In this document: positions 44,419-56,326 of the stretch, one piece after another | How positions within the stretch are numbered: the stretch's first letter is position 1 | How the letters are laid out: each line of letters begins with the position of its first letter | Assembly (NCBI GenBank): GCA_020466095.1 | Contig: CM035807.1 | Span: 16,850,985 to 16,914,984 of the forward strand | Reading direction: 5' to 3' | Source: Chlorops oryzae | Lineage: Eukaryota; Arthropoda; Insecta; Diptera; Chloropidae | Length of the DNA: 64,000 nucleotides | Position numbers and translations under genes: made by a program | Notes under the pieces: model-generated | Seen by the model: only the letters and a program-made list of their open reading frames with translations | Databases searched by the model: none | What the model was told of the DNA's origin: nothing

Positions 44419-46757
44419 TAAAAAATTAAAAAAAAAATATAACAAATTTTAAAAAAATTTTAAAAAATTGTTTTAATTCTTTAAATCCTTTTTGAGTCCC
44501 TCTTCGTCATGTAAATAACTTTTAAGAGCGCTCATAATAATTTAAAGCCATATTTATAACAGAAATAATTTATTTTTAAGCACTTTTAAAGCTTTTCAAA
44601 TTCATTCATCACTCATACTTTGTAATATAATACGTCAGTTGTAAAAGCAAATCCTTTTTGCCAGACTCAACACTCAACACACACACACACACACAGAGAG
44701 TGCACAGTGGTTTTTCCCCTCTGGCCTTTTTTCGGCTTTCCAATTCATAACTCGTACATACATGCTCATAACCAGAAAATTAAGTGTTCTTAAACCGAAT
44801 GAAAAACGTTAAGCTTTCACTTGGGACGATTTATGATGAAGCTCGAATTATAAAATTCACAAATCTTCAAATGCTGAAAAATGTGCAACAAGCAGAAGCG
44901 AACAACAAAATGACAACAACAACAACAACAAAATTCCAAGACATTTCCGTAAACACAAGACCTGAAAAATTTTCTATATTTCTGCATGCCTGCATGGAGT
45001 ATGCTGTCCGTTAGCTGTGACCATTGCAGTGGTTATCGCAGCTGACTTACCCACTAAGCCTTCATATATGAGAATGTTTAAGCTGCTCTGAAATGGTCCG
45101 CTCGAGTCTTGCGTTGTCTTGTCTCATCTCATCTCATCTGTCTGGTTTGGTTTGGTTTGGTCTGGTCTGGTCGGGTCGGATGCGATCTGAGCCGATCCCA
45201 TCTGATCTGCCGTCGTAGCTTCTCATGTCATTCGCTTTGGCTTTGGGTTTTCAAAGAAGAAAAAGACAAAACCAAATTGTAAACAATGACAAGAAAACTG
45301 GCAGAATGCATAAAGATTTCATAACTACGATAATCGTCGCAGTTACAGCATCCAACCAACACATTTGACCACCTCAACTGAAACGAACTGAACTTCAGGC
45401 ACACAGAGGAAAAGAGATAATCGCCTCACACTTTCACATACATACAAACATACGTGCACGTACACGAACGACTTGCAAAGCTTCAAAAGAATGGATAAGA
45501 GGGGCAGCTCCTTGATTCGGACAGCTTGTGTGAGGCCATTGAAAACAATGTTCCTACATGAATTGCATTGAGCTTAAGTTTTTTAATTTACGAATTGAGT
45601 TTTTTATTTTTGTATTTTTTGTTCTTTCTTCCTCGACCGTTTACCTCCCACCCCCCGCAATTCATAATTCACAAATAAATCGTATGATTGCAGCATCAAA
45701 AAAACACACAAAAAATGACATGTACCAGTGCAAGTAATGCTGCAACAAACGAATTAAAGTGGACGGAGTGGAAAATCCTAGTCATACCCGAACTGACCGT
45801 CCACACCGACTTCCGTTTGCTTTTCGTTTTTATGCGTGCTCCCGCAACGTCAATGTCGTCCTCGTTCATCTGCAGCATAGATATCCTTTCCGCTATATGC
45901 ATCGAAAATGCATTCTGATTTACGTACATACCAACGGGCAACGTGCGCTTACTGTCCCTCGTCGTATTTTATTTCGTCTACAAATTTACGAAAAATACCC
46001 ACAGTAAATGCATGCGTCGAAAATTATTTGAGAATTGCAACTTGCAAGCAATTTCTATTTATCACATAATTCTATTGCTCGTATGTATGTATGTACGTAC
46101 CTTGTACATACACATTTCTGTCTGTCTTTTTATTAGGGTTTAAGTCTGTGCCAAATCGTTTCAATGCTACTAGAGAGCGTCCGCAACAGGAGAAACAAAA
46201 TATATAAGAGGCATTTTTTCGGCAAGGGGAATGGATCCTGTTTGTTGCCATTTGCACTTTCTTTCCTCTCTTTGGAATTTCAATTTACTTTTTGTATTTG
46301 TATTTTCATTTGAGATTTTCTTTCTCTGCAATAAATCCATGATTTGACGTAACGTAATGGGAGCATCAAAAATATTTGTCAAAATATTCCGACTAATTAT
46401 GACCGGAATTCAAGAGGGTGTTCATCTATGAAAAGCTTTGCAAAGTAATTGGCTATTTTTGCATAATTGACTATGAAAAGATTTTGCTGTAATAGCCGAA
46501 AAAAATTCTTACATAAACAGTAAAGAGATTTGTAAAAGTGAAGATCAAAATTTTGAAATTATTTCGGGTCTCTCAGCTCATCAAAATATCGGTATTAAAA
46601 CAGTGGAGAAATATCGATGGTCGGCACCATTGATAGCGGTGGATTGTTTTTCTTAATCCAGCGATAACCATCGATAGTTTTCGATAGTCAGTTTAATCAT
46701 TTAAAGCGCCAAATAAGCATTAAGTCTGAAGAAACAGCCACCCTTGTACGTGTTCCT
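44415..46757. other. Unannotated DNA with microsatellites
   Basis: Runs include (AC)n at 44677-44695, (ACA)n at 44912-44932, CTCAT and GGTTT pentamers at 45121-45175 and TATG/TACG tetramers at 46083-46100. Between 45690 and 46010 three frames overlap on both strands without domains. Near 46613-46686 a split inverted repeat contains TATCGATGGT twice. No gene called. Confidence 0.45.
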
Positions 46758-46759
46758 GT

Positions 46760-47334
46760 CCCAGCGGGAAATTATCTCCTGCATGACAAAGTCATCAGTG
46801 GTATCATCAATGACATATAGGTGACATTGTCATGCATGACATCTTGGAGGACATGTCATCGTGGAGGGATGCTATTCATGTGCTTGACTCTCATTGGCTA
46901 CTGAAATTTAAATAAAGTTTTAGCGTCAGTTCAGCGTAAGCATGAAGTGGCGTAGATGATGAGTGCTCGACTCAGAATCCGAAGATCGAGGGTTCGATCC
47001 CTGGCTGAGGCGAACACAAATTGTTAAAAATAGATTTTTAAAAATTTTCGAAACATTCAAAGAGAGGGCAAAGAAGAGAGTTATCAAACTGGTTTCTATA
47101 AATTGACATTTAGAGAGAAAAGAGCAATGTGCTGCTCTCAAATGCTTTTTTCGCCATCGCATCCCCTAGCATGACCAGTGACATTTTCTAATCTTCCGGT
47201 GATAATGTCACCGCTGAAGTCCCTGTCAGCTCCTGTGTAAATGTCATACAAAGTGTCACCGGAAATAGCATGCATTCCGGCTCCGAAGTCACTAGGACAT
47301 CATCGGGGATGTCCGCGGGACATTTCCCGCTGGG
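46760..47334 (+). mobile_element. CCCAGC-ended element with tRNA-like insert (575 bp)
   Basis: The ends CCCAGCGGGAAATTATC and, reverse-complemented, CCCAGCGGGAAATGTCC are inverted repeats, with GT on both sides (46758-46759; 47335-47336). A plus-strand tRNA-like sequence starts about 185 bp in. The left part contains GACATATAGGTGACATTGTCATGCATGACA, in pieces the same core that is amplified at 49.6 and 63.3 kb. The right part has several TGTCACCG/CGGTGACA words. Non-coding. Confidence 0.65.
46946..47016 (+). repeat. tRNA-like sequence inside the CCCAGC-ended element
   Basis: An A-box-like TGGCGTAGATGATGAGTG, an anticodon loop CTCAGAA (would give CAG), and a B box GGGTTCGATCCC. Anticodon, T and acceptor stems contain mismatches, so a working tRNA is unlikely. 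Confidence 0.6.
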
Positions 47335-47588
47335 GTACTCTTGCCCATTCATTTAACATCATTTTAGCCCAGTCAGGCAATCCAAAGAGTATTTAACATA
47401 TAGTTTAAATACTCTTTTGGCATCCCTTCTAAGTATTTTTGACTCAAAAAGTTGCTCTGAGGGATTTCAGTTCTTAAAATACTCATTCCAAATACCCAAT
47501 ACATTTGGGAATAAATTCAAAACGGATTTTAGAAGACTATAGAAATGTTTGGAAAAGGACTCGCCTTTTAATAATGTGATGTCTCTTT

Positions 47589-47762
47589 ATATCCGACACA
47601 CTCTATTTCGAGGGTATATTGCATTTGTGCATACGTGTGTAACACTCATGAGTCATGACCATTCGAGATAGACCATAATAAATGTATACAAAAATGATGA
47701 GCGTCAATAGGAGATGCGATTTAGCCATGTCCGTCCGCGTGTCCCCGTCTGTTTGTATACAG
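47589..47762 (+). mobile_element. mini-me-like element fragment
   Basis: CCGACACACTCTATTTCGAG, AACACTCATGAGTCATGACC, ATTCGAGATAGACCATAA and AAATGATGAGCGTCAATAGGAG...GATTTAGCCATGTCCGTCC align in order with the reverse complement of 5265-5415. It stops soon after the (GTCY) run. Confidence 0.7.
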
Positions 47763-48270
47763 TTTTCTTATCGAAGATCAAGAATGGACTGACTGCAGGA
47801 AAAATTCAATTTCCAATAATGCGTGTCCATGAGCATGTCAATGCTGCGGTTTTGGATCTGAGCTTGACTCAGTACATTATTAGGTACTCTTGTTCTCGTC
47901 TTGTTTTGTATGAGCGGAATGTAATTTTCCTTTCTACGTAACAAATAAATTATCGAAATCATAAATATAGACACCGATACTTAAAAGAAAACAAAATTTA
48001 ATGCATATTACTTGATTAAGCAAGGAAAGTATGCCCCGTAGTACCAAGTACCTTAAGAAAGTACTCAATAGTTTCTACAACACTGTTTTATTCCTTTTTT
48101 CAACTGTTGTACGCAGATGTCATGTTGCTCACGCGCAGGAAATATTCAATTTTTCGAAATCTTGCGTGAAGGAAGTTGATTGAACGTGGTTCCATATGTT
48201 TTCATGTGTTGAACGTTTGCGGGAATTTGCGGTACGCAGCTCATGCGCTATTGGAAATCAGGCTTATACA
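47763..48270. other. Unannotated spacer
   Basis: No gene or bounded element recognised between the mini-me fragment and the hAT MITE. Confidence 0.5.
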
Positions 48271-48278
48271 CCTGAAGG

Positions 48279-48751
48279 CAAGAATAATAGAATATAAGAT
48301 TATGACATGCGAAGATTTTACTTTTATCCGAGCACCTGTGACGTTTTTTTTTTTTTTGGTGCTGCCACACGTTGCGTAAAGTTTTAAAAAAATTTTTTTT
48401 CATATTAGTTGAAGCTATTAAATTTTTTTTTAATATTAGTTGAAGCTATTAAATTTTTTTTTCATTGATCAATTTACAAGAACATCTTATTTTAAGAACG
48501 ATGCAAGTATGTAAAACCCAGGTTTTATGAATGTTTCAAATTGGTAGTACATTTTTCGAACGTCAGTGGCAACGCTGTAATCACATAAATTCATTAATTT
48601 AAATTTTTCGTCTTGAAAATTTTCATCTGTCAAAAATTTTCAATAATTTCATCCAATCAGAATGATATTAACGCTACGTCACATGTGTACATTCGCAGAA
48701 GAATCAAATTTTGAACTCTGATTGTCGTAACCTTATATTCTATTATCCTTG
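48279..48751. mobile_element. hAT-type MITE with perfect 8-bp target duplication (473 bp)
   Basis: The left end CAAGAATAATAGAATATAAG and the reverse complement of the right end CAAGGATAATAGAATATAAG continue as inverted repeats through TTA(T/C)GAC. CCTGAAGG flanks both ends exactly (48271-48278; 48752-48759). Inside is a direct repeat of about 31 bp (TATTAGTTGAAGCTATTAAA twice, 48405-48455). A second, truncated copy begins at 63949. Confidence 0.85.
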
Positions 48752-48759
48752 CCTGAAGG

Positions 48760-49594
48760 TACTTAGTTCATGATTCTTTTTTATTTAGAATTTGAGCTTA
48801 GCAAGAAAATTAAAAAATTGTTCCTCTTTTATTTAATGTAAAGTACTTCTGGGCTTAAGTGGCAAAGAGTTTTCCTTATTTTCATCTTTTTGGCTTAATT
48901 CAAAAATTTGCCAGAATCAAATAACGCAGCGCACTTGTGGCACTTCATCAATTAGTTGAACAGTTTATTTGGAGAAATCGTTTCGAAAATTCAATATAAA
49001 TTCCAATGTTTCGTTTTGTTTTCTTTGCGTAATAAACATTTACGCATGGCACTTGACAAATTTTCAAAAGAAAATTAAAATTAAAATGAAAATGAAAATT
49101 CAAAACAAGAACTTATTTCGGAAACTTTGCAACAACTTCTACATATTATATGTTAAAATTCTTCAAGAGATTTCCTATGAATCTGAAAAGCTTTATTTGG
49201 ATGCTTGAACATATGTATTTACGCTGAACATACATATGAACATACATATATATAAATTTGTATGTTATTGCATTTCATTGCAATCGTATTTCGTTTTTGA
49301 TGAGACTTCGTAAAACGAACTCGTATTCTTAAGTGAGTTTTACAACAATTGCATAACAATTTCTTATGCACGTCATTACCTCACATAAATACTTTCAACT
49401 TGACGCTTCTTGCATTCTCTTCTTGCTTTTTCTTCATTTTATTTTAATGTTGTCTCTTTTTCATTATTCAAAAGTGCGAAGCCGGTAAAGGACTTAAGCG
49501 AAAATGGCAGAACTTTTTGTGTGAATTCGTTCAAGTGTACGTGTGAATGACATTGCACAATCACAATCAACATGCATCCAAGCATCTTTTTGCA
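48760..49594. other. Unannotated AT-rich spacer
   Basis: A 79-codon frame (48969-49208) is lysine/asparagine-rich. CATATG words recur near 49205-49250. No gene called. Confidence 0.5.
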
Positions 49595-50376
49595 TCCAAG
49601 CAGGAAAATTCATCGCTCGCAAAATTGAGTTATAATATCTGTCATCGATTACATACGGATGAAAATATCATCCATGATTTTGAAACGAAATAAAACCAAC
49701 ATTTTTGAATACTTTCATACATTTTGGGAAAAATTTGGAAATCAAAAATTACACTCATCGATGACATACAGGTGAAAATGTCATGCATGATTTTGAAACG
49801 AAATAAAAGCAACATTTTTGAATACTTTCATACACTTTGGGAGAAATTTCGAAATCAAAAATTATACTCATCGATGACATACAGATGAAAATATCATGCA
49901 TGATATTTAGACTAATAAAAGCTAAATGTTTTACACTTCCGTACGCTTTTGGAGAAATTTCGAAATCACAAATTTCACTCATCGATGACATACAGATGAA
50001 AATGTCACGCATGGTATTTAGACGTAATAAAAGCTAAATTTTTTTTATACTTGCGTAATCTTTGAGAGAAATTTCGAAATCACAAATTTCACTCATCGAT
50101 GACATACAAGTGTAAATGTCATGCATGATTTTTTTAAAAGTTTATAACCAAATGATATGTTTTTTATTATTTCACACTTTCAAGCATGACAGTTCCATGC
50201 TGTTCGTCACCAGTCGGGGATTATTTCTTCGATCTCTTATGATGAAAATGTCACTGATGACGAAGTGTCTAATTTATAAAGAATTTTTATTGAAAGTTTC
50301 ATACGGTATGTCATGAATTCCTCCCTCGATATAGCCCTGACAACATCGATGATACAAGAAGAATATTTCCCTTTGG
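49595..50376. mobile_element. Probable CCCAGC-family element holding a tandem array
   Basis: The left end CCAAGCAGGAAAATTCATCG and the reverse complement of the right end CCCCAAAGGGAAATATTC are degraded forms of the CCCAGCGGGAAATT terminus. The interior is dominated by a 112-bp tandem array of the CATCGATGACATAC core. The ends are too decayed to read a target duplication. Confidence 0.45.
49620..50140. repeat. About 112-bp tandem array (CATCGATGACATAC...TCATGCATGA)
   Basis: CATCGAT(G/T)ACATAC recurs at 49643, 49756, 49869, 49980 and 50094 (spacing 111-114). Each is followed by AGGTGAAAATGTCATGCATGA-type sequence and GAGAAATTTCGAAATCA. Five units. The diverged, inverted relative is at 63316-63600. 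Confidence 0.9.
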
Positions 50377-51522
50377 GGCACAAATGAAAAGACACATATC
50401 AACATTCACATACATATGTGAATATATGCGTATGAATATTCCTTCTTGGGATTTTTGTGTTTCTCTATATTTGTTTGCTTTTCACTGTTAGTGAAATAAA
50501 GGAAAGGATCGTCCGTTGTCGTTGTCGCTGCCTCTGTCGTTGACGACGCTCTCGCCGTCGTCGTCATGTCAGCGTTTTGTTTGTTATTTAAGCTTTTACA
50601 AAATGTTCTGTCATTTTGACAACTCGTTTGCTATTTTAATATGGCGCCAAGCAATACGTTCACAAACACACACGCGCACGAACGCACGCACGCATGCACA
50701 CGTTAGTGACGCACAAACGTCAACGTCAAATGCGGCTGTACACATCAAATGCACTTTACTCTGTTCGGTGTGCTCTTACTCTTTGCTTTCGCTTTTCTTT
50801 GAATTTCCACATAATATCCTCGGTACGTTGTTGAGCATATTTTTTCTTCTATTATTTCTCTCAGAAGCGAATCCTTTTCAAGGAAAAACGCTTTATTTTT
50901 TTTTATTAAAAAATCTTGGAATGCGTCCGGTTTCACATTAGCTCAGTGTAATTGCCGCTTTATTGTGTGTCTCTTAAGCCTTAGCAAAGGAATAATATAT
51001 TTGAAAACTAAAAGAGATATCCTTTTAAAGGATTATCATCACAAATGCGAAATAGTTCACATTATTCTTAATAAATCTTTTCTCTTTCCATGGTTTTCTA
51101 TATCAGATTTTGCAGTTTTTAGCGTAGTTAGACGATGTTTAAGAGAGATGTAGAAAAAAGAACTTTTATGTGGAAATTTGAAAGGATTAGTCTTCTCATC
51201 CATGATTAGTTTAATAGTCAATGAGATATTCTACAAGTGGCTGATACACGTTAGCAAATTAGCTTCAATATTCTTAGATGTGAGCGTGAAAAATATTGAA
51301 AAAGGTGATAGACGTCTTCAATATTCATTTTTAATCGAAGTCTTCGAAGTGCCGACCAACAAGTTTGAAAGAATGATATCGTGTATCAGCCTGTTTATGA
51401 GCCAGAAATGTTGTGTGTTCTCATTTTTCGATAAAATTGATTTCATTAAAAAATTTTGTTAAGAAAAATGGGGATTTTTTTGCATGCAATTGAACATCAG
51501 CAATCTCCAGAAGGACCATTTA
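50377..51522. other. Unannotated DNA
   Basis: GTCGTT/GTCGCT triplets lie at 50512-50570 and an ACGCAC-rich patch at 50668-50702. Frames at 50516-50941 and 51178-51462 are open but lack recognisable domains or splice context. Confidence 0.45.
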
Positions 51523-51699
51523 CAGTCAAAACTCTGTATAACGAACTCCTCTACAACTCCTCCTCCTCCTTTTATAGTGAATTTTCGGAAGGATTTTTCA
51601 GTGCATTTTTGGTGCATTTTCTTTTTCTCCTTATAACGAATTTTTTCTGCAACGAATCTTTTCGGGTCCCTTGGAATTCGTTATAGAGAGTTTCGGCTG
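51523..51699. mobile_element. pogo/Tigger-like MITE (177 bp)
   Basis: The ends CAGTCAAAACTCTGTATAAC and, reverse-complemented, CAGCCGAAACTCTCTATAAC lead into GAA(C/T)TCC and form a TIR of about 27 bp. TA borders both sides (51521-51522; 51700-51701). A decayed relative is at 31420. Confidence 0.85.
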
Positions 51700-51797
51700 T
51701 AGTAGGTCTATTTTACTCCCTATCTTTCTATACTCTTCGGAGTTGATAACACAAAAAAAAAGTCCTCCTACAGAAGGATGACATGCCCTACCTTATG

Positions 51798-52190
51798 TTT
51801 TTTGGGGTTCAGATCACGAATTCCGTGTCAGATTTTCTCCATCACGCTCAGGTTTCGCCCCAGCTCCACACAAAACTCCCCAAAAGAGTTAATTTTCTAG
51901 AGTCATAAAATTAAAATTAAATATCCCAACTTAAGTTTTTTGGTAACCTGGATTCGACATTAAACTACGAACCCCTAATTTTCCCTCAACGCCCCTCCGC
52001 ATCCCTTATCAAACCACCCTAAAAAGGTGAAATTTCTCCAAAAGGTATGCAGTAAGAAATCTAAATACGTGTCCCGGAATACGTTTTCGGGTACGCTGAG
52101 CAAGAATATGCAGTCGAAATTATGCTACGACCCTTTAGTTTTCCCTCAACACCCCTGATCAGCCAACCCCAGTAAGGTGGAATTGCTATA
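51798..52190. repeat. Three diverged tandem repeats of about 145 bp
   Basis: Units starting near 51798, 51940 and 52086 share TTTTTGGG..., a GATTCGACATTA/CAGTCGAAATTA word, TACGA(A)CCCCT, TTTTCCCTCAAC(G/A)CCCCT and AAGGTG(G)AA(A)TT. Similarity is weak but ordered. The origin is not recognised. Confidence 0.5.
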
Positions 52191-52199
52191 ATACACCCT

Positions 52200-55100
52200 T
52201 CTGGGGTGTGGTTGATATTACCTCCATCACAGGGATCTCTTTTAAAAATTATTTGATTATCCTCTGAGATCTGTTTCATTTTCTTTAAGGTATTTTGATG
52301 GTAATTCAAAATCGAGGTAACTTCGAAACCTCCAATATTGTGAGAAAAATGGGTTTTCAGAAACTTTCGACAATTATTATGAAAAGACTTAGAACGAGAG
52401 TAATCATTCGAACATCTTTGATTCTAACGGACATCTTCTCATGTGGATATGTTCTAAGGGTAATTTTCTTTAACAATTATTCCTCACACTTACTAGCAAA
52501 TTCAATATCGAAATATCTATAAACCTCTCCATTACACAATGACAAGCTCATATGGAAATAACTCGAAAAAAAATTATTAAAATATTTTTTATCAAAAAAA
52601 AAACCAGCAAAAAGAATTGGCTTCTTGATTTTCATAATAAAGTGTATTATTTTTACGGTCTCTGGTCTTTCATGTTGCGTTCGAAGGCCAAAAATAATTA
52701 TGAATTCATTTTGTATCGCCCAACAAAAAATCTTATTCGGGCAAAAGAATAAACAAGAGTGAGGACAATAAAACAAAAGTGGTCTCTTGCCATATATTCT
52801 TCTGTTTTGTTTTTTGTGCAGAAAAAAAAAACAATTTTTTTTTATTGGAAAACAGGAGCGGAAAATTGCAAGCCAAAAACATGTCAATGAAGAGGAAAGC
52901 ATTGTAGGAATGCAGAATATGCAATCACTGCGGTGATAAAGCCATCCGTGAATGCTGGACATTCAAGCGCATATGTCTATAAACGTGAACGTGCAAGATT
53001 TACAAAAAAAAAAACAAAAAGAAACACAAAAAAAAGAAAGAAAAAGAATAAAACTGGCACAAAAATATTCACCTACGAGCCACTTCAAAATGCAACCAGC
53101 TGGGAGGACATCACACTCAAATAAGTGAATGCTCCGTAAGGTATGCAATGAAAATATGCTGTGTGAAATGCAGCAGTTCAGCATATGCATGAGCATGTGT
53201 GCCAGCCAATGACTGCACACTGCAGTATGAATAAGCACACAGTATGAATGTTTATCTCTTAAAATGCCTGCAATTTTAGAGTTGACAATTTGACAAAAAA
53301 TTTCTTGCTACAGACCGATTCAGATATTTGCAGTCGTTGATGTCTTGGATTTTTTTCAAAAAAAAAAAAATTTTATTTGTTTTTTTTTGTTTGTTTTTGG
53401 ATGAATTTCATTTGAATATTTATGTGAGACTTCAGGGGCGATTTTTAAGTTTTTCATTCAACTTTGTTTTTGATACTGTATTCCAGGAATTATGAAATTC
53501 AAAATAAATTTCGTTTGATTTGATGTGAGATTTTTTTATGTTTGAGATACCAGTAAACGAAGCCTGCTTTATTTCGTTATCCTGCTTGAAAGAATACAAT
53601 TCTTCTTACTACTTTGTGATACATTGTTGCGAAAATGATTCTAAAATTTCCACTTTTCAAATGTATTGCATAAAAATAGAATGGCACAGATCTGAATTAT
53701 TCCAATAAATTCCATATATCCTTACACGTTATACTCTGAAAAGTGTGTCGGAACACGTACGTAATATCATAACACAATTTCGAAAAATAATTTTTCCTAA
53801 TTATAGTTATTTTTAAACTCATCCCAAATCCTCTTTCACTCGCTTTCTCTGTGTTTAAACTCCCAATACTTTTTATTTTTTTTATTTTGTTTTGCTAGGA
53901 AAAAACCTTTAATCCACTCACATCGACGTCCTTTTCCGCCTGACTACACCTATGTTAGTGCATGAAAAGTTCTACCAATGCAGGTAGTAAGTACTCAAGC
54001 GATCACCCTAGCTCCAAGGATTACATTGTCTGCCCTTTTTTTTCTCAAAAATGTGGTGGTTCTCCGAATTGCACTTGTTATGCTTGAGTTTGCTTTCGCA
54101 AGTGTATAGCAAAGAGCATCGTTGAACTTTCTCATCAGTAATTGAAAGGGGGGAGGGGGTATATATAGGCCACCTAAATAGTCAATGATGCTCATTTTTT
54201 TTTTCAAATTTTTTAAATTAAATTCTAATTCATTCAACAGAGTTAAAAGGATATCGAAAAGGAGTTTTTTTCAACGGTTTGTGTAATGAATGGAGTTAGT
54301 TTCGCCAGTCCATCACGGTCCAAATACAAGTGAACATTTCAATTAACCTCGAAAGCAGTCATTATCCAGTGCTACTGTTTTAAAGGATTTTTCCATTTTA
54401 TGTTTCGAAATTTGACATCAAATGTTTTCAGAAGGGATCTTATCTTAGCATTCCCCAATCAATGGGGTTTCCTCAAAGTTTGCTTCCGAAAAACTGCTCC
54501 ATATCATTGGCAACACTGTCAGTGCCAGTGGAAGATTTAAAATTTTCCACTCATAAGTATTTAAAACTTTGCCATTTGATGCAGAATAGCATACAAAGGG
54601 CTACTTCGCTGGGCAATCGTCAAAGCATTTGAAACAGCATACCTGAATTTCCTGTTTCCTCTTTGAAATAGGGATGCACTGAGTTGAGGTCCTTTTAACA
54701 GAAATCACTTCTAAGCTTCAAATTTAGCTCAGGGTATAGCGTGTTCTCGCAAAATAGAATTTCAAGAACACAATAAAACGCTGGGCATAATTGATAGCTT
54801 TAGTACGAGAAACATGGCCAAACTCTTGTATCCTTCGATACATACACTTGGTTGCTGCTCTGCTGCTTCCTTCCGATAACATCATCAATTTACCACTTGC
54901 TATGCCCACTTGCAGCGAATCTACTCCTTGGCAAGTACTCTTCACAATTCAATAACAGAATATCCACCAATTCAACCGCCAGCTATCATGGAATAGACAA
55001 CATTTGTGGGTAAATGTTGTGCGGCAGTGTTGCTATTGTTGTTTCTTTCCTTTAAGTTTTTCGTTGAATTTCTTGCGCGCTACACCTTTCTTGCGGGTTA

Positions 55101-55943
55101 AATCGAGCGAAGGAGCCTTAGACTATACTTGCTACCGCCTTGCAACATCCGCTCCGAAAACCAACCACTAATTTTTGGAAAAACTTTTGCTACACTTGGC
55201 CAACACCTTCGCTGCTGCTGCCGCTTTCACTTGAGCTACTTCAGTGCAATTTATGACTTCTTGTACGGCCGCCATAATGTTTTTTTTTTTGTTGTCGTCG
55301 TTTTTTGGGCCTATGTACATTCTCCATCGCTTTGTGGGATGCACCTTATGCGCTTTAAAGTTCTTCTTCGACTTCTTGTCCTTCGTTTGGCAACTGAAGT
55401 TGAAAACTGTAAACACTTTACAGCGTAAAAACGGAAATGGCATTACCGCTGCTCGTTCCGTGCCCTTCAATGTTCGATGGTCGCTGTCGCTGTCGCCTTC
55501 GCTATATCGTTGCTCATAATGTAGGCGTCAACTTGTGACCAGTTCGCTTCCTTCACGCATTGCGGTTGACTTCAGCGACAGCAAAACCACCAGCGACTGC
55601 GACAGCCACAACCATCCTTGCAACCATCGCTCGAAGTTTGAATAATGTTTTCTGTAGCGCGCACTTTCGTTTCCTTCCTGTGCTTTTGGCACTAGCTCGA
55701 CGTTTATGTACAGGACTTTACAATGATTTTGTGTTGTGCAAACTTTCGTGGTCTCGAATTTTCAATTCAATTACGTATTGCGTACTCGAACACGTTTGCG
55801 CAGTTTGCCTTAAGTGCTCACAGAAAATGCCTAGCTGAAGTTAAGTTAAAGGAAAACCACTTTTAAGCCGCTTTTATTTATTTGCTTCTTTATTTCATTT
55901 CACTTTTTTTCGTATTTTTATTGGTTTTTTTTCTTTCTTTCAG
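52200..55943. other. Long stretch without a recognised gene
   Basis: A/T tracts lie at 52560-52605, 53005-53045 and 53345-53400. A 73-codon minus frame (54945-54724) has balanced composition but no start in good context and no domain. At 55130-55840 DNA is more GC-rich with frames on both strands, including a short minus frame MAAVQEVINCTEV (55277-55168). None is supported as a gene, though promoter or UTR DNA is possible there. Confidence 0.4.
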
Positions 55944-55992
55944 AAAGTCCTTTAAGGAAAACAAAAGACTGAATCTAACGAAGGATTTAAGG
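55944..55992 (+). other. Candidate 49-nt internal exon
   Basis: A long pyrimidine tract ending TTTCTTTCTTTCAG is followed by 49 nt and then GTAAGT (55993-55998). After the first base one frame is open for 16 codons (KSFKENKRLNLTKDLR); the other two have stops. The strong sites on both sides make it worth listing, but 49 nt is short enough to be open by chance and no partner exon was found. Confidence 0.25.
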
Positions 55993-55999
55993 GTAAGTC

Positions 56000-56324
56000 T
56001 TACAAGAAACTTTTGAGCTCAAGTAAATGTAATTAAAAGGTTAGGACAGATAGTGGAAAAGTGGTTGCTTTCATACTGTCTTGGGTGGTTAATGGCTGAA
56101 GTGATGCTTTTTCATAAATTGGAACTGAATTTTTGGGCGTTTTTTATGGTCTTCGCGGCCATTTGAGATCATGATAGTGTTCATTTGACCAGTTGAAGAC
56201 CATCCCTTCATTTACTATACCCATACTAGATGGAGGATCAGCGGTTGAGGATTCTGATCCGGATACTTGAGGATACTCTTAAGGCTTTATAATATTTATT
56301 TATTAAATTTGTTATAGATCACAA
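56000..56324. other. Unannotated spacer
   Basis: No gene or element seen. Confidence 0.5.
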
Positions 56325-56326
56325 TA

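Noticed and set aside
49620..50140. CRISPR array
   Set aside because: The repeated units are about 112 bp of continuous similar sequence with no alternating unique spacers, in a eukaryotic setting.
54160..54184. TATATATAG as a second TATA promoter
   Set aside because: No initiator at a suitable distance and no leader or donor downstream.
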